Assembly (NCBI GenBank): GCA_033239005.1
Contig: BSQZ01000001.1
Span: forward strand, 13,906,500-13,970,499
Length of the DNA: 64,000 bases
Direction: 5' to 3'
From: Lamellibrachia satsuma
Taxonomy: Eukaryota; Annelida; Polychaeta; Sabellida; Siboglinidae
This document shows, piece by piece, positions 42,963-55,700 of the stretch. Below the pieces are notes generated by a model. The model had not been told where the DNA came from. It searched no databases and worked only from the letters and a program-made list of their open reading frames with translations. Numbering within the stretch: the stretch's first letter is position 1; each line of letters starts with the position of its first letter. A program made the translations under genes and the position numbers.

Positions 42963-43960
42963 TAACAGCATTTAACAATATTGCCATCCAAGGCACAGGA
43001 CCAGATGGCAAGTGGACAAGGAAGCCTTTGGCTTATCGAGAGTCCAACCATTTTTTATCTGTGTGTAACCTGCCCTCCTAAGATATTTGTAAATTTTTGT
43101 TTTTAAATTCCTGCTGCTAGCATTTACACAAACTGTAGATAATCTGTTCCATTCATTTATTGTCCTCTGTGAGAATGAGTACTTTCTGATGTCCAATCTA
43201 TGCTGATCCTTCACTAATGACACCTCATGTCATCTGGTTCTACTATCTTAAGTGGGAAAACATATTTTTTATAAATATTTTCATACCAATCAATATTAAA
43301 AAACTTAAATAATTTAATCTCCTCTTAACCTCCTTGTCTCTAGGGTTGTTAAACCACATTGTTTAAGGTGTTCTTCATCACTAAGCCTAAGGTCTCTCGG
43401 TTCTGGAATCATTTTAGTTGCAAGTTCTAGCATAAGTTTACCATATGGTCTTTAATTAACCTTTCCAATAATTTACAAATCACTGATATTAAACTCACTG
43501 TCTGTAATTATCTGACTTATTTGTCGAATCCTTTTTAAATAATGGTATGATGTTTGCTTCTTTCCATTCAAAAGGAACCACTCCCCCTTTTAATGACAAG
43601 CTGAACACTCTTGCAAGTGGTATACTAATTTGTTGTACTGTCTCCATGTGTAGTTTTGGTGGAATTCCATCCACTCCCGGTGATTTATTATCTTTCAGTA
43701 CCTTTATTTTCTTAGCTAACATTTCTTTCATTACCTACCCTAAATAGTCTGATTTAGTCCCCTTAAATTTTGCATCTGGAATGCATAATGAACTAATATC
43801 CTCTCTCATAGACACTGAACTGAAGTACCCATTTAGATATTTCAGCACTAATCTTAACTAGAGACTTATCTTCATCTTACCAGTATTTCGTTTTCTCTTA
43901 CACGATACTCATTTTCTTTCTATTGATTCTCAAATATGAGTTTCCATTATCGTAATCGTT
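42963..43960 (-). mobile_element. Internally deleted LINE copy downstream of Roquin
   Basis: Minus strand from 43,440 to 42,963 carries the ORF2 C-terminus ([25 protein letters not shown]) and the 3' UTR with the tail (AATATTGTTAAATGCTG). Directly upstream, 43,745-43,440 carries the RT fingers region (KIKVLKDNKSPGVDGIPPKL, PFEWKEANIIPLFKKDS). The palm with its catalytic block is missing between them, so the copy has a large internal deletion. Coding remnants fade out near 43,960. Confidence 0.85.
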
Positions 43961-46900
43961 GGATTGTATTGGCAACTGAAATACAGTTTAATGTGTGAAG
44001 TTGATACAATTGATCTATGTACACAGTAAACTTGGAAGTCGACACAATTGTATACAATTAGTTGGTTTCAACTAATTGTAGACTATGTAGACGTCACGAT
44101 AAAAAGGCATCTTTTGCATGCCTGTGAAAGTAGATGGACTTTCTCGGCGTACGAGGTCCAGCGGTTGATGATTGTAAACACTTGTGGTAAGCGATAAACA
44201 AGTTTCATTGTTACGTGACGATTATCAAGTATTCCTTATTTCTACTGGATGCTTTCTCTAAAGTGCTATGACACTAAGGTAAAATGTGCTTTGTAAATGT
44301 ACAAAATAATGATTATTTTATGAAATCAATCTGTAGAGAAGTTTAACGCTTTTTGTCCGTTCTGAAACTTGTCAAACAGTAGGTGAAGGCAAAACGCCAT
44401 CAACTGGTGTTTAATGATAATTAACCAACTGGTCTAGTGGACATGGTTTAATCACATTGATTGGCTTTTGGTAATGCCAGTTGCATGTCCACAATACTGG
44501 GCAATAGAATGAAGACGAATGCATTAACCTTGGGGGTTGAATTGCAGAAAATGACCAAAATAATTGGTTTATTAGGATTTGCTCTCGGCCAACTGTGATA
44601 TTAAAAAGATAACTTTTTCGCTGTCTTGTATAATGCGAGCAACAAATTGCTGAATTGTGTACATGAAGTCTCTTTCACATGACAGAAACAGTTCCTGTTG
44701 ACATGAATTTTTTATGGTGTGTACTCATTTGTGGGGCATCTTTAATATACTAAAGATGTCCCACAAACAAGACAATCCAACAATTTGTTGTGCACATTGT
44801 ACAAGACACAGTGAAAAATCTCATAGTTGGCTGAGTCCTAACTCTGCTAACAAACGAAGTTTTTGTCATTGTCTGCACTTCGCTTATTGCATTTATCTTC
44901 GTTCTGTTGATCATGTAAACTTCTGAATTACTGTGAACTTGTATGGTTTTAGTAAGACAGAATGGCATGAAGTATTCCATATTTCCACATAGGTTCAGTG
45001 ATGTGGAACTCTATAATGTGTGGAATATATTATTACTATTTGTTCTGTGACTAGCGTGCCACTAAAATAGTATGAATGTGATTGCTTTGCATCAAAAAAC
45101 GTTTTACTTAGTATCTAAATCAAAACGGAGATTAATTGCATGTCAAAACATTCTTCAATGACATAGGAAATATTTTCCGCATTGAGGTATTCTGGAAACC
45201 TTTGTTTGCAAGCTAAACATAAAGGTAGAAAGGTATGTAAACATGAATGAAATTGGGAAGTGATTTCCGTGATTTTGACTTTGTTCTGCATGACTTTGGG
45301 GCTAGTTATCCTTTGTAAGCGCTACGTACGTAATCTTTCTTTTGACTTGATTGTTCATTGTGTTTGTACATTAAGACATCGGTTGACTATAATGATTAGT
45401 TCGCTCACTTTACAAGTGGGTGAACCAGGTATCGAATCCAGTGTAGGCTAAAGTTTCTCTACTTGTTGCTTCTGGATTCCTAGTACAGCTGTAGGATGCA
45501 AATCGACTTTGTTAATTGATTTTGCGATATTGGCTTGACATAGCTGCAAGGCTGTGTGGCGCTGGGATGCTGTCAATAGATATTACTGACAGCAAGTTCT
45601 ACAATTAAAATAAGTCCATGGTTCTTGAATGGATGGCCGTTACGGTTTCTTGGATTGTCACATTTGATGTTACTTATCTCTCAAGAAAGTTGTTTTTAAT
45701 ATTCAGAGAATACAAACAAGTTTGTTGAGGGATAAGCAACATTTTATAGTCCACGGTTGTTTACTTTCAACCATGACTGGCTACGTGTGTCATTTGTATT
45801 GTTATTATGTATATTATATAATATAGTCATCGGCAGATAATATGGTATTTTATAATTGACTGTTTTGGCAGTTAGATTGTTTGGTGTACGTAAGTGGACT
45901 TAGATAATGCTTGTGAACATACAAAAGTTGTATCATCTTGAATCTATCATAAGCATGTATTGTTGGCATATGTTTTTTGCCCTTACATTTCTTGGGCCAG
46001 TTCCCCTTGAAGATATTTTTAGCCTATAAACAAAATGTAATAGACCCTGCCAGTCACATAAAAAGATGGATGTGTTATGAAATTTATTGTGGAGTTGTTG
46101 ATTTAATAATCAGCCTATCTGGTATGAGCTTTTTTGTGGAGATTTAATTTTGCAGATTTGCGTGTGACATTAAGTGCTCTATATTTTGTGCTAAAGCGAT
46201 TTAAAATGGGAGTTTTTCGCAACGAAAAATTATTATGAAAAATGCAAAAATCGTGAACTTTTAATGCTCACAAAGATTTCCTAGCATAATGTATTTAAGT
46301 ATATTCAATAAAAAAGCATTGGTGATAGATAATGAAGCAAATCCAAATTTATCTCTCAAAGTTTATGTTCTTTCAAAAAACATTTGACAGGCAAGGTAGC
46401 ATTATTATTCACCTATATCGAAAACTCATGTACACAGTAAGTGTATATGTTAGCTGCTGAAATTATTATCCATGAGAAAAATGTCAGATAAAGTAATGCA
46501 ACAAATGCATAGTTTTTGTACACAAATGATTCTACATGAAAGAGGTAACATATACAGATAGTTAACCTCTCAGCAGATCCAACTACTACCTTGTGTCTTG
46601 TACTTTCCACTGGGATACTCCTGCTTTGAGACATTTTACAACAACTTGTCACCGTATATTAAACCAGCAGGAAATGTCAATAAATAAGCTATGCTACTAC
46701 TTGATCAGAAATATTGAAAAATACAATCAGAAATATTGAAAAATACACAAACAATTGCAAAGGAGTAAAATATGAGTATTGTTACCTCGCTCAGGTTTAC
46801 ACTTAATTTTTCTCATCCCATATATATCTTAATTACCTCATCTGCTTGGCTGCTGGAACTCGCATATGTCACTGGCAGCTTTGGTGCTGCTTATTCATAA

Positions 46901-49625
46901 TGTTTGTTATTCAATTAACAATATATCAGCTGGATATCTAAGGTTTGAAACGGTGCCTAATAGAAATCTATGTTTGATTGTTTTGATCATATAACTTATA
47001 GTATATTCATTAAAACATATTTGGACAGTCATGTTAGAATGGATAGTTTGTAGTAAAAACTGTCATGATTTATGATAACAACGATCAGATCATGTACCTT
47101 TAAAATCCCAAAAGTTTGAAGAATCTAACAGTAGAAAAAAGGGCTTGGTGGATACCAGCAAAATATGCAGGAACCAAGTAGAGTTGAACCAAACAGCAAC
47201 CAACCATGCAGGCACACAAGTAGACACTCCAACAATCTTCTGGGGCATAAATGCTTGAGTGCCACACAAAATCTACTTAGGAAACACTTCACATATGCAT
47301 GATTTCACAGATGAACACAGTAAGCTTAAGTTAATAAATAAACCAATATACACACAGTTATACCGTCATGCAGCCTATATATACAAAGTGGCGCAATTTC
47401 TACATTCTCTAATAAAATATTAAATTCTGAGGAAGACGAACAATATCCCAAAGAAAGTATCTCACTCGCCCTACAAAGTGACATTTGATTAGTTAGTTTT
47501 AACGTTTACCGAATTCCACAGCATGGAAAGGAAGATTTATACTTGATTTACTTCACTGTTGTGAGCTTTGTGTACCATCCCTCCGCATGAAGATGAAAAG
47601 TTATTTGTTTTACTAGAAAATTACAATTTACAACATGGTAATCATTTACAAACATTACAATTTACAACATGGTCCTTTGGCGCACAAGGAGACCACAATA
47701 TTTAAGCAAATGTCTTGCACCACAAAAAGGACCAGCCCTAAATTCGCCTGACCAGCGATCCCATCAAATGTAACAATGAAATTACCGTTTATGGTAACCA
47801 AAAAACAACCATCCAACATTGAAAATGTGTAGTCAGGTGACTAGAATGCCACCAAATAAAACAAAAATAACAATTCCACCCTCAATTCTGTATAGTGCGG
47901 CTACACATGTTGGGTCCATATTCCAACACACGTAAAGACTGACGCAGGCATGCCTTTTTGTTTAATTCCGTATTTTTGATTTGAAATTTGGTATAAATCC
48001 ACACAATTTTACTTTTGTCAATCGGCCTATAGCGTTCCGACTCCGATCGAGTGTTGCCATCTATTAAGGCTTTGAAGTATACCAACATCAAAGCTACCAG
48101 GAAGGTTTCTGCGAAAACATAGCTAGCGATTTTTCAACAAATCAATATACTATAGACATTCTTACCAAAATCTCCAAAATCCATATGAAACCGTATGTCT
48201 GCTGAACTAAACTTTAAACCAATCAAGGGCACCCAAATGAGAGATATAGCTGGTAATTAATAGTCCCTGTTTAATCTAAATACAACCTTAAACTTGTGTT
48301 GTCATAGTTCGAGACGTGTACAACAGATACCTTTTTGGCTGTCTTTGCAGACTGTAAAATCCCCATAATATCATGAATGTTTAGTTGAAAATTCTGTATC
48401 TGGCAAATTTACCTTTTTTTGAATGTCTAAACTACACAGATATTGTACAAGACGAGCATTACAAGCATATTCACACATATGACAATCTTTGTCACTGGTG
48501 CCAAAGTAATACATTTTCTTGTTTGTTATTTTATTAAAATAACATGCCTGGCTTTTCCTCCTAATGCACAAGCAACACACACGTGAGCAGGCGACTAGCA
48601 GGAAAAGGAGAGACAAAAGTGTAACATATTAAGTTCCTTTTAAGATCTTTGGTGAACTGTGAAAACCAAATGAAACCGACTCTATAAATCTGTGAAAGGT
48701 ATTATGTTATTTAGCAGTTATGCAGCTGAATTGAAGGTAAGTTCAATTACTGGCCTTCCTGTTTAAAACAAAGAATCGGAGAAATGTTTCTCTGCTTACT
48801 AGCTCATTGTACGCAGCAACAAAACATTGCGCTTTGCATCATTACAGCGCTTCGCATCAATGCAGCTATAATGTTGATATGTTCATTGCTTCACATCAAC
48901 CTAATCTCTAATTTGACTTATCAAACTGTCAAGTTGACCAAACATTTGAAACACCCTGCCCTAGATTATATTCTCAGTGGGAATAAAAAAAATTGCAAAT
49001 AAATATCCTTCATAAATATTGGCCTTCTTTAAACGTGGTGTGTTTATATACATGTAATAAGCATGTTGGAATTCCTCCATTGTTGACACATGTTGGGTTT
49101 ACAATATGTAATAAATTTATTTGATAGCATTTTGGTGTGGTATGTAATTATTAATTTAGAGAAAATTCTTGCACTGAAACCAGAGTCATGAAATATGTTG
49201 TGTGGTCTACTCTGCAACCAGTTAGCCATCTCTTAGGACATTTGAGCTACAACTGAATTATATAACATGGATCATGTGACATGCATCATGTGACACCATC
49301 AGTGGATGAGACCGGGGGTCTGAGACTAATGTTGACATGCACCGTGTCAAGGTACCGTGGGAATATCATAACCAGTCCACAAGCTTTCATGATTGCAATG
49401 TCACCAGCAGTGGCAGTGACACTAGGATTATTGTCTTGTCACCTTACAGACAGTGTGGCAATGTCTAAAAATACCCTCAGTGTCCCCACCCTAAGAAAAT
49501 GACCGTCAGGACGAACCAGCCAGGCCTAACAAACCACACAAGCACGTCGACAGGAAGTGCTGAGAAATCTGTCCTGGTGGCACTGTTGACGCTGTCATCA
49601 GGTGCTTGGTGACACAGGGACGTCC
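43961..49625. other. Intergenic region between Roquin and STX6, no gene recognised
   Basis: About 5.7 kb of AT-rich DNA between the two converging genes, plus whatever STX6 3' UTR it contains. No conserved coding motif, RNA gene or clear mobile element was found. It contains a small perfect hairpin (TACAATTAGTT / AACTAATTGTA, 44,053-44,080). Candidate minus-strand poly(A) signals (TTTATT on plus) occur near 49,115. Confidence 0.5.
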
Positions 49626-49705
49626 TCAGTGGATGACAAAGAAGAGAAGGATGACAATAAACATGACGACAAGTAGGACCCCAATAGCACACCACTGCCG
49701 CCGGT
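49626..49705 (-). CDS. STX6: STX6 terminal coding exon 8 (membrane anchor)
   Basis: Residues 229-254 and stop TGA (49,628-49,626): [20 protein letters not shown], then LFFVIH. A single C-terminal transmembrane helix, as expected for a tail-anchored SNARE. Confidence 0.95.
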
Positions 49706-52700
49706 CTGCAAACATAAACACACATTCAGTCTTGTTATAAAATAACAATGCTGCAATAAAAAACGTTTCCTGTATTTAAAAGTTAAACAAAGGTAAAGGT
49801 AAGACCCTTTATTTTTATTAGTTGATTAGTTGGTAAACTTGGTTTACAGATTTTCTTTAAAAATAAAGAGTCTAAGTTCTTATATAATGCAATACGCAGT
49901 TCTTAGGGTTGCATATAACCCTTTACACTCCACTACAATTGACACTGCACCCCCAGACAGATCTGTGCCTTCCAACACCATCTCGACTTCTCTGGGAAGA
50001 AAAAGGATTCTACCCTAACAAGCGTACACCAAATTGTGTTATTACATTACTAGATAACTGTTTGTGTTATTGCATTACTAGAAAACTGCAGCATCAGAAA
50101 TTGTTGCCTGTCTCACGGCAGCAAATTTGTTCTTTATACAATTCACTAACTTCACTTTGTTAAACTGACAAGGATTTGACAAACCTACCATTTGACATGT
50201 GTAGTACTTTAGCCATCTTTTTCATCACATTATCCATCTTACTGTCAGTCGTGTCCATTTCATGAGCAAAATCATCGAGCATTCTACAAGAGACAAAACA
50301 CAATTCTCTTGAAGCATTGCTCATAGACCACTCCACAGTCCCAACAAACCAAAAACTTCCCTGAATTTTGCCAGATGAAAATAGAATTTTCCTAGGTCAC
50401 AAAGATTTTTTATGACAATCCACAAACATGCAATTGTGATTTTTATATGATTACATTGATATAATAACAACATTTACTGTTAGGACTGCGCAATTCACGC
50501 ACGATAAACATTATTTGCTAACAAACATAGATCAGCAGATTACACCGACAAAGAAGAGGCTGCACACATGGCATTAGCAATAATTTTAACACCAATCCCT
50601 ACATGTAATTTTGTTGTGCAGAATTACGTATTAAATAAAACATTTAAAAAAACGTTTTGCAATGTTTATTGTACACAGGAAGGGACCAAAACGGCAAGCC
50701 AATTTCCCGATGATGTTTCTTAAAAAACAATAAAGTAGTACTAAAAAAAATTATTTTGCCATGCATTATACCTTAAGGGGCAATTAGGTGACATACAGTT
50801 CTGGCTTGTCATGAATATATTTAATGGGGGATATCCCATAATTTGCAAAAGCAAATATGACTTTAAAATACTTGATTTCTCCATTTAGTTTTGTATAAAA
50901 ATGTTTACACAAACATAATATGCTAAAATGTATAAATAAATAAAATGAAATAATAAAAGAATATATGCTCGTATTTCAAAGAATATGTCCCCTAAAATCC
51001 CAGTGCACTTACACAGACTGTTCGTCAAGCTCTGTGCCAATCTGCTGTGACATGTTCTTGAGGACTCCGACACTACCACTGATGAGGTGCAGCTGGTCAT
51101 CTTGACCATCAACCATCAACTAGCAACACAACAAAGGTCAGCTGACCGTCTTGTACCACAAACAGCACAAGTAATAGAACTGAGCATCACATTTGTTGAA
51201 ATTTACCTATCCGTACAATGCGAACTAAAGGAGTGGGGGGGGTCAACGCAGTGTTCTAAAATTTTAAATGTCCATTGCATCATGCAGCGCCACACAGTGA
51301 ACTGTAACGGAACTACTATTGTTTTAAATCGCATAACCAGTCATGGCGCTGTGTTGTAATACAGTCCGACATCTTAAAAAAACATTCTCATGGTTATTAT
51401 TGCAAGTCCTATATACAAGCACTGTGTCATAACGTTGTTACATTGATATATTCTTATGTGGAAAATTATCAACATTTTAAAGTACTAATTTATGGAGGGG
51501 GGTCCGAGAATTAGTATGCTTTGAACAAGGTAAATGTTGACAACTGTGAAAGGCCTCTCAGGTGTACCAGGGTCCGAAATTGCTGAGAAATTTACACAAA
51601 GTAGGCACAAGCAATGCCCGATACAGGCAAGGTGGTGAACCATCAGTATTTGAACACTGATACATCATCACACTATCAGAAATGGAGACTAGAAAGTACT
51701 GACAACTAGCTGACATTGTTTTTCCTATCAAGAATTGACATCACTACAGGTGTATCAGATGACATGTGACACAAGCTGTAGAAGGACAGAGGGCGCTCCT
51801 GGCAATAATAGCATCAGTCCGAAGGCCGAGCGATTCGACTAATATATTTGGAAAGACAAAACATTTCATGAAAGTTAAATGCAACATAAAATTTCACATT
51901 GCAAGAAACAGGAACATGAGTTCATTCAAGCATGCTGACATCTAGTGTTGTTCCAATTAATCAATTATGTCAATGACTGGTTGTTTCAAGCTTCTGATCA
52001 ATTATTTGATCACAATCTTGTGTGATTGATTATTTTGGAATATATAAAAACATATCATGCTGCATTTCATATCTATTCTGAAGTAATCTGGACTTGCCGA
52101 GAATCCTGTGGGACATACAGCGGGACCACATCACAGAGCCAGGATAATCAAGGCTAGTTATGACGTCAAAAAATTGGCACTGTCAATGAACTATTCGACT
52201 TTACGGGGGGAAAGTTCAATCAAGAGCATTTTTTCATTGACAAACAAAATATAGTTTGGTATATGTGACAACATTTTATGTTTCTTTTGTTTAAACATTA
52301 CAGCTATTCACTATATAAACATTACAGCTACATACTATATAAACATTACAGCTATATACTACATTACAGCTATATATTAAATTACCCTCTTTAACGATCA
52401 CACCTAAAACGTTGCCAACAGTCAAGTCAATTTGAATTTTACCCCTGATGAACAACCAACATATTTATGGTTGCCACTAGTGATATCTGATAGGCAGCAG
52501 CACTCTTTTTTACAATCACTGCCTACAAACTGATTATATAATCGGTCTTCGATCAGTTTGGCCAAACTGATGATTGATTTTGAAAATCTAACTGATTCCC
52601 AACTTCGCAACAACTACTTTAGACAAAGGACTGCTAGATGTGGTAGCCATGGAGCAGGGTGACTTGAGCTGTGCGTACCTGCTGCTGTGCATGTGTGTCA

Positions 52701-55700
52701 TCTATGAACCGTTGGTTTGACCTCTCAATGTCATTCTCCAGATGCGTATACTTATCCATGGGTCTGTTGGGTCCGTTGCCTCGCAGCAGCATCTGAGAGA
52801 CAAGATGGCCAAACTGCACAATACTGACATAATTATTCATATGTTACAAGCCTAACTTTGTCAGGTGTGTGAGCATTCGGTTAGTGTTAAATAGAGAGAC
52901 TAAGTCAAGTGAATTTAAGAGAGTACATTAGACTTGTGACAAATGACATGAGCAAAACTTGGCGTAATCAGGAAATCAGTTCATAAATACAAAGTGGCTT
53001 ATTTATGAAACACAAGATATAGTCTGGTACTTGCAACATTTTTTTTAAACATTACAGCTTTGTTTTGACAGCACAAACCAGAAACTTACATTTGTTTACC
53101 AATTTTTTACTGTTCACTGCAAATCAACAAGTTTGTACAATGTGTTACTAAAATAAAATCGACAAATGCAGTTATTTAGAGTTATTTATTATAATGGTTT
53201 TCTTCCTGGCGGACAAAGATGGAAACAGTTGCCGAATTGTTGCCGCATTGAGTGTGAGTCACTCTCCAGATGTCACTCAACCATCTCTAGTTCTATGTGT
53301 TAACTTTGGGGGCAGAGTAGTTCAACACTCAAATCACCCACTGCGTCCGTCTCTGTCCGACAGGTAGAAAATAACTGTAAATAACTTCCTTCGTGGTTGC
53401 TTAATGAGTGAATTTTTCCGAGTACTTTCACACCACTTGGCGGATACATTGGTAGGGTTAATGCTTTTTACTACTTCATTAGATCTTTAATTCGATGACA
53501 ACGTACCAACATTTTTAAGTAATTCACCGGACTGGGCCGAAATTGAGGGGTATCTGCTTTGGGTGTGTTTTTCTGAAAGTTATGTGATTTCGTAAAATTA
53601 CGCACAGCATGTGTGTTAATGGAGCATATGTGTGTTTGGAGCATGTGTGTTAATAGATCATGTGTGTTAATGGAGCATCAATGTGCTGTGAAATGTTGAA
53701 GAAAATCAAATTGTAGGAAAAATTTTGCAGGAATCCTAAGATTATAATGACAGTCTATTTGAAGATCAAATGTGGTTTCACCCCTTCTGCTACATGGACG
53801 GGTGTAAGCTGGTGTATTATGACTAACTAGAACATTAGAGCAGTAAAAATTGCAACCGATACTCTATTTTTGTTTTTCTTTTTAATAATTTCAGCAATGA
53901 TAGTTTTGACCGTCTCACCTGTCTACATTGTGCGTTCTCAGGGATCACTTGGGCTGTGTGAGGCTTCGACAAATGTTCCTTCATGTCCTGAAAATAAATT
54001 AATTCAAATTTAATCCTATATGATCTGTGCGTAAAAATATTTACAATATTAGATTTTTTTTAACATTGAAGAAAAAACCATACGTGTGGAATATATTAAG
54101 AGGAATATATTATGACTTTAATAGTGTACAAGGGTGAATTTATATCTTACAGGTATATTTCACCTAATCAAATTCTGCAAATGTCATTGCCTATAACAGC
54201 CTATATCATTGTTTGTCACAGTCTAGGTCACTGCATGTCACAGTCTAGGTCACTGCATGTCACAGTCTAGGTCACTGCATGTCACAGTCTAGGTCACTGC
54301 ATGTCACAGTCTAGGTCACTGCATGTCACAGTCTAGGTCACTGCATGTCACAGTCTAGGTCACTGCATGTCACAGCTTAGGTCACTGCATGTCACAGTCT
54401 AAATCACTGCATGTCACAGTCTAGGTCACTGCATGTCACAATTTAAATCAATGTCTTAATAATGGATTGTTTGGAATTATGTTGCTACTTAGCTACTAAA
54501 ACATGAACTTGTTGCTGCAACGAGCCACAGAAAAACACAACAAATGTGTCTTCAAATCAGCTACAGCTGTCTACTGAGTCACTGACAAGTAGATATCTGG
54601 ATGGGTTTATCACCAGAAGTGATCTACTTTCCAGTCTCTTTCCCAGGGCTACATTCCTGTAATACTTGTTTCAGCTCCGTTCGGTGACTGCACACTCATG
54701 TGAAATGTTAGTCTAGAAATGCATACACAAACTGCTATCCAAAAATTATTTTATAGTGTATTCAAAATATTATCTAAATAAAAAGAGAATATAAATTATT
54801 CTCAATGTATTTGTCTAATCAATCAAAACTCCATCCTCAATTAATTTAGCCCATAGTGAACCAGATACTTTTATGTTCAAATATGTAGGGTGTGAATAGG
54901 TGAAGTACCAGGTAATATGCAGACTTGGGGTAAATTACATTATATCATTTCAAATTACATACCAATTACAATTCCACCTCATTTACAAAATACCAATTCC
55001 AATACAGCCTGTAATCAATTCCGTATCGAAATAACAGTATGTGAACAGAGCTACCAAAGACATACCAAACAGCCAAAAATAACATCTAGGTATTTTTGCA
55101 TATTATGGTACATAACGACAAACGAATATGATATACAGTTAAATGCAACATATTATATTTTATTGATTATTTGTAGGGAATAATTTTTAAAAGTTACAAG
55201 TTACAACGTTTGAAAAAGAAACTGAAAAGTAACTGAAAATACCAATTACATTTTCACCAATTCCAATTATTTAAAAAACGAACACCAAATCCAATTACAA
55301 TTCCAGAACTGGAATGGCATCTCAATTCCAATTACACTGTAATTGACCCCATGTCTCGAAATTTGCGCAGTTGGACAATTGGCACATGTCGTCTTAATCA
55401 ACTCATTGTGTCTTATTGCAAAGCCACAAAGCAATATCCAGTGTCACCATGTCTGGCATCCTACAGCCATATCACATCATCTCATTGATTTTGTCGTCAG
55501 CTGTCACCTGTCATTAGGGGTGAGCTGTGTTCACAGAGGCTCATCATGTGACAGCTGGTTATTTGGTGGACCGTATCTGATAACCTGCTGGCTGTCTTCA
55601 AACCACATCCTCCATTTATTTAGTTCATTGTGAATCATGTTTGTTGATGTTCATATATGTAGAGTGTGAATACTTTCTTTCTAAATAACAATTTAATAAC

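Noticed and set aside
44714..44926. 70-codon Cys/His-rich frame resembling a zinc finger
   Set aside because: Cys and His spacing fits no finger type; probably chance.
45395..45450. Possible tRNA or tRNA-SINE B box (GGTATCGAATCC)
   Set aside because: No matching acceptor stem or A box at the right distance.
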